58,662 nucleotides of DNA from an uncultured Clostridium sp. (lineage in GTDB: Bacteria; Bacillota; Clostridia; Clostridiales; Clostridiaceae), in NCBI RefSeq assembly GCF_947072515.1, contig NZ_CAMTIG010000022.1:1-58662 (forward strand), written 5' to 3'. The first letter of the stretch is position 1. Each line of letters begins with the position of its first letter. The position numbers were made by a program, and so were the translations under genes. The notes under the pieces are model-generated. The model did no database searches, was not told where the DNA came from, and was given only the letters and a program-made list of their open reading frames with translations. Below are positions 24,474 to 32,837 of the stretch, piece after piece.

Positions 24474-24644
24474 ATGATGCAAAAAATTGTTTATCCTTTA
24501 CTTATTGGGTGTGGAGTTGGATTAACGGGAAGATTTTTATATGTTGGTTATGATACACCAGTAAAAGTAGTGGGGGTTATAGCATCACTTTGTATATTAG
24601 GTACTGGAATGATGCTTAATTATAAATATAATCGAAAAAAATAA
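24474..24644 (+). CDS. Small membrane protein, 56 residues
   Basis: Start at ATG 24474 (or 24477) after AAAAGGGGAG; ATG 24453 is upstream of that site and rejected. Two hydrophobic segments (IVYPLLIGCGVGLTGRFLYV; VVGVIASLCILGTGMMLNY) and a basic end (KYNRKK). A good terminator follows. Unknown family. Confidence 0.5.
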   Translation: MMQKIVYPLLIGCGVGLTGRFLYVGYDTPVKVVGVIASLCILGTGMMLNYKYNRKK

Positions 24645-24654
24645 AGAATAAAAA

Positions 24655-24687
24655 AACAAGCTATATTAAAATATAGCTTGTTTTTTT
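24655..24687 (+). terminator. Terminator
   Basis: ACAAGCTATATT, 2-nt loop, AATATAGCTTGT, then seven T. Confidence 0.9.
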
Positions 24688-24705
24688 ATGGAATAGATGA
24701 AATTC

Positions 24706-24745
24706 ATATCATTTACATCTAAAATAAAATCCTCGTAAATGATAT
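24706..24745 (+). repeat. Post-terminator repeat copy D with flanking 11-bp inverted repeat
   Basis: CTAAAATAAAATCCTCGTAA (24719-24738) is one base from the core repeat. Outer arms ATATCATTTAC (24706-24716) and GTAAATGATAT (24735-24745) form an 11-bp hairpin enclosing the core. It follows the terminator at 24655-24687 by about 20 nt. Confidence 0.6.
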
Positions 24746-24834
24746 TAAATAAATAAAAACTAAAAATAAATTCACAAAAAATACATAATATTGTATAATT
24801 AAAATGAAATTATTTACATAAAGGGAGAAGAAAA

Positions 24835-25344
24835 ATGAGAAAAAAATTAATCTTAGCTATTATGTCTATAGCTATTATAGGTTCAACAATAGTTTCATGT
24901 GGGAGTGGGACTAATGATGGAAAAAATGACACTAATCAAGAACAAGTAGAAGATATAAATTTAGAAGATTTATCAAAGAAAATAAGTGAAAATGTTCAAT
25001 TAAGACCAATGGGAGATATTACTGATGAGGAAGCTAAAGAAATATTTAAGCTGAACTTAGATCAAATAGAAAGTTATTCTATAAAAAAAGGTAAAGTTAA
25101 TACAGGGCTTGAAACTATAGCTTTAATTAAAGTGAAAAAGGGACAAGCTGAAGCTGTTACAAATTCTTTAAAAGAGTATATAAAATCAATTCAGCCATTT
25201 TACCCAGGAGAGCAAGAAGCAGTTGAAAATGCTAAAATTTTAGAAACAGGAAATTATATTGGATTATTTATAATTCCAGATTATGAAGATGGTGAAGGAA
25301 ATTTAGAAAAAGTTGTAACAGCATTTGAAGATGAATTTAAATAA
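24835..25344 (+). CDS. DUF4358 lipoprotein
   Basis: A 169-residue lipoprotein: basic start, hydrophobic signal, lipobox STIVSC with the lipid-modified Cys at about residue 22, then a Gly/Asn/Asp linker. The DUF4358 domain follows (IFKLNLDQIESYSIKKGKVNTGLETIALIKVKKGQAEAV, ending with repeated aromatic/Asp patterns). Genes of this family are regularly found beside MBOAT and DHHW genes, as here. AAAGGGAG precedes the ATG and a terminator follows, so it is its own transcript or a leading gene. A role in surface polymer modification is inferred from context only. Confidence 0.8.
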   Translation: MRKKLILAIMSIAIIGSTIVSCGSGTNDGKNDTNQEQVEDINLEDLSKKISENVQLRPMGDITDEEAKEIFKLNLDQIESYSIKKGKVNTGLETIALIKVKKGQAEAVTNSLKEYIKSIQPFYPGEQEAVENAKILETGNYIGLFIIPDYEDGEGNLEKVVTAFEDEFK

Positions 25345-25350
25345 AAATAT

Positions 25351-25384
25351 AAAAGCTATCTCAATAATAAGAGATAGCTTTTAG
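25351..25384 (+). terminator. Terminator after DUF4358 gene
   Basis: AAAAGCTATCTC and GAGATAGCTTTT arms, 8-nt loop, short T-tract. Confidence 0.8.
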
Positions 25385-25403
25385 TCTAAAGTGAGGAAGA
25401 GTT

Positions 25404-26774
25404 TTGATTTTTAGTAGTTTAACTTTTATATTTAGATTTTTACCAATATTCTTTTTAATATATTATTTAGTAGGCGCCAAAAGTAGAAATTTAATTTTAG
25501 TTATTGGAAGTTTTATTTTTTATAGTTTTGGAGGGATTAAGTACATATTTTTAATGTTACTTTCAATAATAGTTGATTTCATCATTGGGAATTTAATAGA
25601 AAAATTTTATGAAAATAGAAAGATGCAAAGATTCTTTTTAATTTGTTCAATAGCATTTAACTTAGGGATACTAATCATTTTTAAGTATTCAAGTTTAATT
25701 ATAGGTAATATAAATGGTTTGTTTAATATGGACATTAGTTTTACAAAGTTGATTTTACCTTTAGGAATAAGTTTTTATACTTTTCAAACAATGTCTTATA
25801 CTATTGACGTTTTTAGAGGAACTATTAAAGCAGAAAAGAATTTTATAGACTTTGCAGCCTTCGTAAGTTTATTTCCTCAACTTATTGCTGGACCTATAGT
25901 TAAATATAGTGATATAGAAAAAAATCTTAAAGTTCGAGAATTGAATAAAACTAATATTGAGGAGGGAATTGAATTTTTTATATTAGGTCTTGGTCAAAAA
26001 GTTATCATTGCAAATAATGTTGGAATGTTATGGGATGAAGTTTTAAATATGAAAATAAGTGAGATATCAACTATATTAGCATGGTTAGGAATAATAGCTT
26101 TTGGATTGCAGATTTATTTTGATTTTAATGGGTATTCATTAATGGCAATTGGACTTGGAAAAATGCTGGGTTTTAATTTCCCAAGTAACTTTAATTACCC
26201 ATATATATCGAGAAGTATTACAGAGTTTTGGAGACGGTGGCATATAACTCTTAGAAAATGGTTTGAAGAATATCTTTATATTCCTTTAGGAGGAAATAGA
26301 AAGGGAATAAGAAAAGGAATTAGAAATTTAGCTATAGTATGGATATGTACTGGCCTATGGCATGGTGCAGAAATAAACTTTTTACTATGGGGATTATATT
26401 TTCTTCTTATTATAGTATTTGAAAAAATGTTTTTAAAAGAGTTTTTAGAGAAAAAGAGAATCTTTTCACACATATATACTATTATTTTATTGTGTATTGG
26501 ATGGGTAATCTTTGAATTTACTAATATTAATGATATTTATCTTTATATAAGTAGATTATTTATATTTAAAGGTGGGGAGTTCTTTTATTATTTTAGAAAT
26601 TACCTCTTCATCCTGTTAATAGGTGGAGTTTTATCAACGCCTTTAGTTAAAAAAAATTATAATAAAATAAAAAATGAGTTATTAAAGACAGTGATACTAT
26701 TATCAATATTTTTTGTGAGTATTGCATACTTAGTGGATGCATCATATAATCCATTTCTTTATTTTAGATTTTAA
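25404..26774 (+). CDS. MBOAT-family O-acyltransferase (AlgI/DltB-like)
   Basis: A 456-residue multi-pass membrane enzyme (about ten hydrophobic segments) predicted to move acyl groups across the membrane onto an external polymer. The MBOAT signature is present: FPQLIAGPIVKYSDIE, ITEFWRRWHITLRKWFEEYLYIPLGGNRKG and GLWHGAEINFLLWGLYF with the invariant histidine. The start is TTG at 25404, read with GAGGAAGAG; it gives the standard MIFSSLTFIFRFLPIFF lead, so TTG is the true start. It is 8 nt upstream of the DHHW gene, so the two are cotranscribed. The acetylated polymer is not known. Confidence 0.92.
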   Translation: MIFSSLTFIFRFLPIFFLIYYLVGAKSRNLILVIGSFIFYSFGGIKYIFLMLLSIIVDFIIGNLIEKFYENRKMQRFFLICSIAFNLGILIIFKYSSLIIGNINGLFNMDISFTKLILPLGISFYTFQTMSYTIDVFRGTIKAEKNFIDFAAFVSLFPQLIAGPIVKYSDIEKNLKVRELNKTNIEEGIEFFILGLGQKVIIANNVGMLWDEVLNMKISEISTILAWLGIIAFGLQIYFDFNGYSLMAIGLGKMLGFNFPSNFNYPYISRSITEFWRRWHITLRKWFEEYLYIPLGGNRKGIRKGIRNLAIVWICTGLWHGAEINFLLWGLYFLLIIVFEKMFLKEFLEKKRIFSHIYTIILLCIGWVIFEFTNINDIYLYISRLFIFKGGEFFYYFRNYLFILLIGGVLSTPLVKKNYNKIKNELLKTVILLSIFFVSIAYLVDASYNPFLYFRF

Positions 26775-26782
26775 GGAGCATT

Positions 26783-27880
26783 ATGAAAAAACATTATCTT
26801 TTATATAGCTTTTGTATAAGTATTTTGTTAATTACTTTAATAGATATATTAGAGCCAATTAAGGAGTTTTCAGAGATTGAAAATAAATATTTAAAAGGGA
26901 AGATTAAAATTACAAAGGAAAAAATTTTAAATGGAGATATATTTAAGGAGTATGATAAATATATTAATGAGCAGATGGCATTTAGAGATGAACTAATAAG
27001 TCTTAAAGCTATATCAGAAAAATTTTTTTCTAAAATAGAAAATAATGATGTTTTACTAGGAAAGGATAATTATTTATTCCATAAATATTTTGAGCTAGAT
27101 GAACATCGAAAAGCTTATAATATTGATTCTATAAATAAATTTAAAAATAATTATAATGGGAATGTTTCATTACTGTTAGTACCAAGTTCTTATGAAGTAT
27201 ATAAAGAAAATTTAATCGGAAATCCTCCTGTTATTAATGAATCAAAAGAGATCCAAGAAATTTATAGTAAAATGGAAAATATAAATACTGTAGATATATT
27301 AGATAAATTAAAGACTAATAAAGATGAATATCTATATTATAAAACTGATCATCATTGGACAATAGATGGAGCTTATATTGGATATGAGGAATTTATGAAA
27401 TCAGTGAATTTAAAGCCGATTGATATTAAATCGAATAGGGTACAAATTAATGATTTTTTAGGAAGTTTTTATTCAAAGGCAAAACCTATTTTTAATAAGG
27501 GGGATAGTTTTTCATATATACCTATTGATGATTTGAAAATGACTATTGGCGAGGATAATTATGATTCTATATATAATTTATCCTATCTAGAAAAGAGAGA
27601 TAAATATTCTGTTTATTTAAATGGAAATAATCCTTATGTAAAAATAGAAAACAAGGCAAATAAAAATGGGAAAAAGATTTTAGTTATTAAAGACTCCTTT
27701 GCAAATTCCTTTATTCCTTATTTAACAAGTAATTATGAAGAAGTGCATATTATAGATTTTAGAAGTTTTAGCCAAAGTTTAAAAGGATTTTTAGAAGATA
27801 ATAAATATGATGAAATATTAATATTATATAGTTTTAAAAATTTTTGTACAGAAAGTACACTTCTAAGAATAAAGGATTAA
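26783..27880 (+). CDS. DHHW family protein (AlgX/AlgJ-like acetylation partner)
   Basis: A 365-residue extracellular protein with an N-terminal membrane anchor (SFCISILLITLIDIL). The DHHW motif lies in YYKTDHHWTIDGAYIGYEEF, and a C-terminal catalytic-like block reads KKILVIKDSFANSFIPYLTSNY. This matches the SGNH-like fold of AlgJ/AlgX, which completes polymer O-acetylation begun by the MBOAT enzyme. AAGGAG sits 4-9 nt before the ATG, 8 nt after the MBOAT stop. A hairpin follows. The pairing defines a surface acetylation operon; the substrate is not predictable from sequence. Confidence 0.88.
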   Translation: MKKHYLLYSFCISILLITLIDILEPIKEFSEIENKYLKGKIKITKEKILNGDIFKEYDKYINEQMAFRDELISLKAISEKFFSKIENNDVLLGKDNYLFHKYFELDEHRKAYNIDSINKFKNNYNGNVSLLLVPSSYEVYKENLIGNPPVINESKEIQEIYSKMENINTVDILDKLKTNKDEYLYYKTDHHWTIDGAYIGYEEFMKSVNLKPIDIKSNRVQINDFLGSFYSKAKPIFNKGDSFSYIPIDDLKMTIGEDNYDSIYNLSYLEKRDKYSVYLNGNNPYVKIENKANKNGKKILVIKDSFANSFIPYLTSNYEEVHIIDFRSFSQSLKGFLEDNKYDEILILYSFKNFCTESTLLRIKD

Positions 27881-27910
27881 TGACCATCATTTTCTATAAA
27901 ATGATGGTCA
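27881..27910 (+). terminator. Hairpin after DHHW gene
   Basis: TGACCATCATTTT and AAAATGATGGTCA, a perfect 13-bp stem with 4-nt loop. The T-tract is weak (ATTAAAATTT), but placement just after the stop fits a terminator. Confidence 0.75.
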
Positions 27911-28008
27911 TTAAAATTTAGATTAGTTAACAAAGTATAAAATTTTCATAAAAGCAAAAACTAAGTTCCATAATTTATGTATAATTAAGAAGATAAGGAG
28001 TGAATAAT

Positions 28009-28494
28009 ATGAATTCAAACATGAAAGATACAAATATGAAACATTGTGCAACATGCGATAAATACTATGATTCAGAATATATGTTTTGCCCAATTTGTGG
28101 TAAATCATTAGAGTGTGACGACATAGATGTCTCAGACTTCGAAGAAGGATTTAGAAGCGTATATGGTAGATGGGAAGTTTCTACTTATGGAAACTTTGAA
28201 GGATCTACAATTGAAAAATTAGGAATCTATGAAGGATACATTGATGATATAGCATTAGCATTAGCTGATAAAGCTGTAATCACATTAAAATTTAAGCCTG
28301 CTCCAAAAGAATTGGAAGTAGAGTATATGCATAAAGCTAAAAAAGTAAGAGTAAGCTTACCAGAAGATGTATATGTTGGAGATAAATCAACTACTGAATT
28401 TAATGATTTAGTAAAAAGATTATTTACATACAGAAAAGATGTTAAGGTAAAAGCTACAAACATTCATTCTTTTGAAATAGAAAAATTAAAATAA
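28009..28494 (+). CDS. Zinc-ribbon protein, unknown function
   Basis: 161 residues. Start at ATG 28009 (AAGGAG 8 nt upstream; the GTG at 28000 overlaps the ribosome site). N-terminal zinc ribbon HCATC...FCPIC (two CxxC pairs about 17 apart), then a beta-rich domain (GRWEVSTYGNFEGSTIEKLG; KAVITLKFKPAPKELEVEY). There is no membrane segment; it is probably cytoplasmic. I do not recognise the second domain. Confidence 0.7.
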   Translation: MNSNMKDTNMKHCATCDKYYDSEYMFCPICGKSLECDDIDVSDFEEGFRSVYGRWEVSTYGNFEGSTIEKLGIYEGYIDDIALALADKAVITLKFKPAPKELEVEYMHKAKKVRVSLPEDVYVGDKSTTEFNDLVKRLFTYRKDVKVKATNIHSFEIEKLK

Positions 28495-28591
28495 GCTTAA
28501 ATTTCAAAAATAAGGCAATACTTAGAAATGGAGGTGTTGTCTTATTTTTAATTTTATAAAAGATATTTCATATGAGAAGCTACAAATTAAA

Positions 28592-28894
28592 TTGAAACTT
28601 CTATATTTTTTAAATATTTCAGATTATTTTTTCACAATATTTTTAGTAGGAACAGGATTTTTTATAGAAGCAAATGCTTTGATGGTAGGTTTTGTTGAGA
28701 AGCCAATGAAAGGTTTTATCTTGAAAATTATTTTTATTGGTTTATTAATTTTACTTGTTAGTAAGATTTTTAAAAAAGCAACTAGTAAGGAGCTTAAAAA
28801 TATTAATTATATTTTATGTTTTTCGCTCTTTATTTATATAGGAATAAATATGCTCCATATAGGATATTTAGCATATTATATTTACATAAAATAA
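28592..28894 (+). CDS. DUF5658 membrane protein, start uncertain
   Basis: A small membrane protein with the DUF5658 pattern: LYFLNISDYFFTIFLVGTG and FFIEANALMVGF, then two more hydrophobic segments. TTG 28592 is the first conventional start, but it lacks a ribosome site and cuts into the family-like lead. The frame is open back to 28526, and GGAGGTG at 28530-28536 sits 7 nt before ATT 28544, giving FNFIKDISYEKLQIKLKLL in front. An ATT start is rare, so either that or a sequence change explains the mismatch. A terminator follows. Confidence 0.65.
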   Translation: MKLLYFLNISDYFFTIFLVGTGFFIEANALMVGFVEKPMKGFILKIIFIGLLILLVSKIFKKATSKELKNINYILCFSLFIYIGINMLHIGYLAYYIYIK

Positions 28895-28921
28895 GAGCTC
28901 TTAGTTAAGAGCTCTTATTTT
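28891..28921. terminator. Bidirectional terminator
   Basis: AAATAAGAGCTCTTA pairs with the mirror copy TAAGAGCTCTTATTT; it lies between convergent genes, with A/T tracts on both sides. Confidence 0.85.
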
Positions 28922-28926
28922 ATAAA

Positions 28927-30045
28927 TTATATTAGGCTTTCGTTTGAAATCCTCTTCTTTGTGAAAGAAACATTTAAATCTTTTGAATACTTATTTATAA
29001 AGCTTAAATCTCTTTTAGTAGCAATACAAATAGAAGTTCCTTCTATTTCATTTCTTCCTGAACGTCCAGCACGATGAACATATTCATTTGATTCAAGAGG
29101 GTAATCTAAGTTAATAATATAATTAATATTTTCAATATGTAATCCTCTAGCACCTAAATCAGATGATATTAGAATATTAATAGAACCTGACTTGAATTTT
29201 TCCATAGCATCTTTTCTAGAATGTTTATCTTTAGAACCACTTAGAACAATTGCTTTCTTTTTGTGAAATTCAAGAGTTTCTTCTAAAAGGTTAATGTCAT
29301 TAGCTGAGTTTGTAAATATGATACATTTTTCATCTTTAATAATATTTAAGATTTTATTTGTTATTTCATATTTATCTCTTCTTTCACATTCAACAATTAT
29401 ATGTGCTACATTTTCAGACATTTTATCTTTGCTTAATTTTACGATTTCACCTTTGTTCATTAAAGATAATGCTCTTGAAGTTGTACCTTCATCTATAGTA
29501 GCTGAAAAAGCTATAATTTGAGTATCTCTTAAAGTAGCTTTTCTTATTGCACCAGTAGTTTTAAAGTTATTTTTATCTAAGACATGGTCTGCTTCATCAA
29601 AAACTAAAGTTTTAATATTGTGACAAGGTAATTTTTTTAGTTTAATTAATTCTAAAATTCTCTTTGGAGTTCCGATTATTATTTGTGGTTTTTCTTTTAT
29701 TTTTTTAATTTGGTTATTTATATTAGCTCCTCCAATGATTAAAGTTGAAGAAACATTTAATTCAGATTGCTCCTTTAAAAGTGTAGCTTCTGAATAAATC
29801 TGAGAAGCTAATTCTTGAGTTGGGGCTATAACTAAAGCTTGAATAGTCTTTTCAGATAAATTTATTTTATTGAATATTGGCATTAAAAAAGCTAATGTTT
29901 TTCCGCTTCCTGTTTTAGATTCTATAATTAAACTTTTATTATCAAGTATTAATGGAATTGTTTTTTCTTGAACCTCTGTAAAAGTTTCAAATCCTTTTTT
30001 TTCTAATGCATTAGTTAGGTTTTGGTTTAATGATAAAGTATCCAT
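28927..30045 (-). CDS. DEAD-box RNA helicase
   Basis: A 372-residue ATP-dependent RNA helicase. Motifs seen: Q motif (Gln26 in TFTEVQEKTIP), Walker A SKTGSGKT (Lys49), GG in IIGGANI, TPKRI, DEAD (VFDEADHVLD), SAT, and the C-terminal domain with SSDLGARGLHIENINYIINLDYP and the arginine finger HRAGRSGRN. It has no long C-terminal RNA-binding extension, so it is a minimal DEAD-box core, which fits a general RNA-unwinding or cold-adaptation role. AAAGGAG precedes the ATG. Convergent with the DUF5658 gene. Confidence 0.92.
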   Translation of the reverse strand: MDTLSLNQNLTNALEKKGFETFTEVQEKTIPLILDNKSLIIESKTGSGKTLAFLMPIFNKINLSEKTIQALVIAPTQELASQIYSEATLLKEQSELNVSSTLIIGGANINNQIKKIKEKPQIIIGTPKRILELIKLKKLPCHNIKTLVFDEADHVLDKNNFKTTGAIRKATLRDTQIIAFSATIDEGTTSRALSLMNKGEIVKLSKDKMSENVAHIIVECERRDKYEITNKILNIIKDEKCIIFTNSANDINLLEETLEFHKKKAIVLSGSKDKHSRKDAMEKFKSGSINILISSDLGARGLHIENINYIINLDYPLESNEYVHRAGRSGRNEIEGTSICIATKRDLSFINKYSKDLNVSFTKKRISNESLI

Positions 30046-30166
30046 ATAAATCTCCTTTGTTTTAAATAATAGTTTTATTATACAGTCTATAGTAATTTAA
30101 AGCTAGTTAATTATAAAGTGTAAAAAATCTATATTTTTTGAATATACATAGTAAAGGGGTGAGAGC

Positions 30167-31087
30167 ATGTTTGATGATTTAGGAATTTTAATATATTTAG
30201 ATGAAATATTAGTTAGAAATATTAATTCTATTCAAGGTGGATTTTATGGATATATAGATATTAGAAGTAAGAAGAATACTATTGATATAGGACTATGTGA
30301 TAGAGAGAAAATTCAAAAGAATGATACTTTATTTTTAGAAGAGAGATGTAATAGAGATAAAAGGGAAGGATTTAAAGGGTATGGAAATTCAGAAGGAGAA
30401 ACTAAAACTGTATTAACTGGATTTGAGGGAGGACATGAGCAATCAGCAAATAAAAGATGTGAGGAATCAGTAACACAGATATATACAGCATATGTATATC
30501 ATTTAGATTTTTATAGGAATTTATCTGATGTTGGAAAAATAATAAACTTTCAAGCAACTAGAAGATGTTCTCAAGGAGACTATATACACATTTCAGCTGT
30601 AATAGAAGAAAATTCAGTATTAAGTTATATAGATAGTCTTTTATTAATAATAGACATTTATGGTGAGAAAAAAATTGAATCTCTTTTAAAAAATACAGAA
30701 TTAGAAGGGGTTTGTGTAAAAAAAGCGTTAGTAGCTATAAAAACTGCTATGGAGAAATGTGGGATAGTAGATTTAATATTAAATGATGGAATAAACAGAT
30801 TCATTTTACAAATAAATAATAGTTACTTTTTTAATAATAATTGTTGTAGTACATCTAATATTGGATGTACTGTAAGTGTAGTTGGAAAAGTTACAGGAAT
30901 AAATAATGGTAATAATGCTAAATTAAGCTTAATTAGAAAATTAGATCAAAGAGAATTTTATGAGGAGATATTACAAAAAATTGACCGAGTATTTAGGAAG
31001 ATAAATATAGGAATCACTCTTCCAGTCTTAGGCGAATTGAGTATAGATAACTGTATTCATATTATTCCACTTAGTATTTTTGTATAG
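30167..31087 (+). CDS. Hypothetical protein, 306 residues
   Basis: A soluble protein beginning MFDDLGILIYLDEILVRNIN, with a mixed middle (LTGFEGGHEQSANKRCEES) and a C-terminal winged beta region (CTVSVVGKVTGINNGNNAKL). The lead YLDEILVRNINSIQGGFYGY resembles an uncharacterised clostridial family (DUF6414-like), but this is a weak resemblance. No signal peptide. AAAGGGGTGAG precedes the ATG. It lies 73 nt before the exonuclease gene and may be cotranscribed. No function proposed. Confidence 0.6.
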   Translation: MFDDLGILIYLDEILVRNINSIQGGFYGYIDIRSKKNTIDIGLCDREKIQKNDTLFLEERCNRDKREGFKGYGNSEGETKTVLTGFEGGHEQSANKRCEESVTQIYTAYVYHLDFYRNLSDVGKIINFQATRRCSQGDYIHISAVIEENSVLSYIDSLLLIIDIYGEKKIESLLKNTELEGVCVKKALVAIKTAMEKCGIVDLILNDGINRFILQINNSYFFNNNCCSTSNIGCTVSVVGKVTGINNGNNAKLSLIRKLDQREFYEEILQKIDRVFRKINIGITLPVLGELSIDNCIHIIPLSIFV

Positions 31088-31159
31088 TGATTATGGAAAA
31101 ATATTAACAATAGTGATAAAATAATAATGTTAGAATACATAGTGAAGGGAAATAAACTA

Positions 31160-32185
31160 ATGAATGATAAAATCGGAGTATATTTCTATATAGAAAAAAA
31201 ACATGAAGAATCTAGATTAAATTATGTTATAAAAAATATAGAAACAGGAAAAGTTTTTATAAAGTTAAAGAAAAAATTAAAAAATGAAAATGCTATAAAG
31301 AATTCAATAGAAGGTTTAGAGTTTTTACTTAGTAATATTTTATCTTTAATTAAATTAGAAGAAATAAAGGAAGATTCAAAAGTTTATTTTTTTACAAATA
31401 ATACTGAATCTATAAATATTATTTGTAAAAAGCTATATTTAAATTTAAAAAGTTTAAATTTTTTCTTAGAAAAAATTAATTTATGTGAATGTAAAGAATT
31501 TAAAAAAGTAACAGGATTTATAAAAAAAGAAAATAAGCCACCTATAGCATTGTATATTCGATGCAAAAAAATAGGTAAAGAATATAGAAAGATATTAAAA
31601 AGAAGTTCAACAATCGAATTATTAAGAGAAAAATATGCAGAGGCAAAAACTTTAGTTTTTTTTGATTTTGAAATGAATTGTTTGGTTGATTTTAAAAGTG
31701 TAGAAATAATTAGTGTTGGTGCTTGCAAGTTAGATATTGTATCTGGAAAAGTAGATAGGTTTTATAGTTTAATTAAACCTATTGAAGTTAATGAATTAAC
31801 GAGTAAATGTATAGAAATCACAGCATTAAGCCAAGAAGAAATTGATAATGCTGAAGGTTTTGATTATGTCTTTAATAATCTTGGAAATTGGATTAATGAA
31901 GAAAAAGCTTTATGTTTATATTGGGGTGGAAATGATATAGCTGTTTTAAAGAACGATTATAGAAGACATTTAAAACAGAATAAAGCTGCTTTAAATATAT
32001 TAAAAAACAACATAGATTTTCAAGAAGTTTTATGTAAGGACCTGTTAAAGAAAGAGGACATGTTATCTTTAACTAATGCCTTATTAGAATACAATATCGA
32101 ATTTGAAGGTGTAAAACATAATTCAGGTGATGATGCATTTAATTTATATAGATTATTTGAAAATGTGAAATTTAATAATGAATAA
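31160..32185 (+). CDS. DEDDh 3'-5' exonuclease domain protein
   Basis: 341 residues; start at ATG 31160 (AAGGGA 9 nt upstream; ATG 31127 lacks a site). The last 180 residues carry a DnaQ/KapD-type exonuclease: FFDFEMNC (motif I, Asp and Glu), YWGGNDIAVLKNDY (motif II Asp), KHNSGDDAFNLYRL (motif III His and Asp). All four metal-binding acids and the His of the DEDDh type are present. The first 150 residues are a Lys-rich unknown region, an extension compared with KapD proteins. Probable role: trimming RNA or DNA 3' ends; the target is not defined. A terminator follows. Confidence 0.82.
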   Translation: MNDKIGVYFYIEKKHEESRLNYVIKNIETGKVFIKLKKKLKNENAIKNSIEGLEFLLSNILSLIKLEEIKEDSKVYFFTNNTESINIICKKLYLNLKSLNFFLEKINLCECKEFKKVTGFIKKENKPPIALYIRCKKIGKEYRKILKRSSTIELLREKYAEAKTLVFFDFEMNCLVDFKSVEIISVGACKLDIVSGKVDRFYSLIKPIEVNELTSKCIEITALSQEEIDNAEGFDYVFNNLGNWINEEKALCLYWGGNDIAVLKNDYRRHLKQNKAALNILKNNIDFQEVLCKDLLKKEDMLSLTNALLEYNIEFEGVKHNSGDDAFNLYRLFENVKFNNE

Positions 32186-32187
32186 TT

Positions 32188-32222
32188 AAAATCCCTACTG
32201 ATTTTCAGTAGGGATTTTAATT
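32188..32222. terminator. Bidirectional terminator
   Basis: AAAATCCCTACTGA, 3-nt loop, TCAGTAGGGATTTT; T and A tracts on both sides between convergent genes. Confidence 0.85.
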
Positions 32223-32231
32223 TATGGATTT

Positions 32232-32669
32232 CTAAGTAAAAAGAAATCCCATTAATAAACCTAAAAGTATACCACCTAAAACTTCAAAAGGTGTATGACC
32301 TAAAAGTTCTTTTAATTTTATTTGAGGTAATCCAAATTTTTTACTTTCATTTTGATTATCAGAAGAAAGTATTATATTTAATAATTTGGCATGTTGACCT
32401 GCCGCTCTCCTAATACCCATAGCATCATACATTATTATACAAGCCATTACAAAGGATAAGGCAAAAATAGAAGAATTAACTCCATTTTCTCTACCAATAC
32501 CTACAGTTAATGAAACTATAAATGCTGAGTGCGAACTTGGCATACCCCCAGTTTCAAAGATTCTTTTAAAGTTTAACTTTCTATCTATTATATAACCAAT
32601 TGGTATTTTTAAAAATTGAGCTAATAACATTGAAAATATACTTACGACAATAAGATTATTTTTTAGCAT
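32232..32669 (-). CDS. Divergent PAP2 family (DUF212) membrane protein
   Basis: 145 residues with the DUF212/YuiD pattern: ETGGMPSSHSAFIVSLTVGIG, AMGIRRAAGQHAKLLN and LGHTPFEVLGGILLGLLMGF. About four membrane segments. The SH/H residues recall acid phosphatases of the PAP2 superfamily; phosphatase activity on lipid phosphates is suspected but not shown for this group. GGGAGG precedes the ATG. Confidence 0.85.
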   Translation of the reverse strand: MLKNNLIVVSIFSMLLAQFLKIPIGYIIDRKLNFKRIFETGGMPSSHSAFIVSLTVGIGRENGVNSSIFALSFVMACIIMYDAMGIRRAAGQHAKLLNIILSSDNQNESKKFGLPQIKLKELLGHTPFEVLGGILLGLLMGFLFT

Positions 32670-32837
32670 ATATAATTCCTCCCAAATAGTATATTAGTAT
32701 TATACCTATTTTCTATGAAAAAATTATATATAAATGAATAACAAAAAAATATTTTTGTTAACAACTCCATTAAAGTAATAAAATTTTTCAAAAAAGGAAC
32801 AATATTATTAGAATGTGAAAAGAGAGGACGAGAAAAA

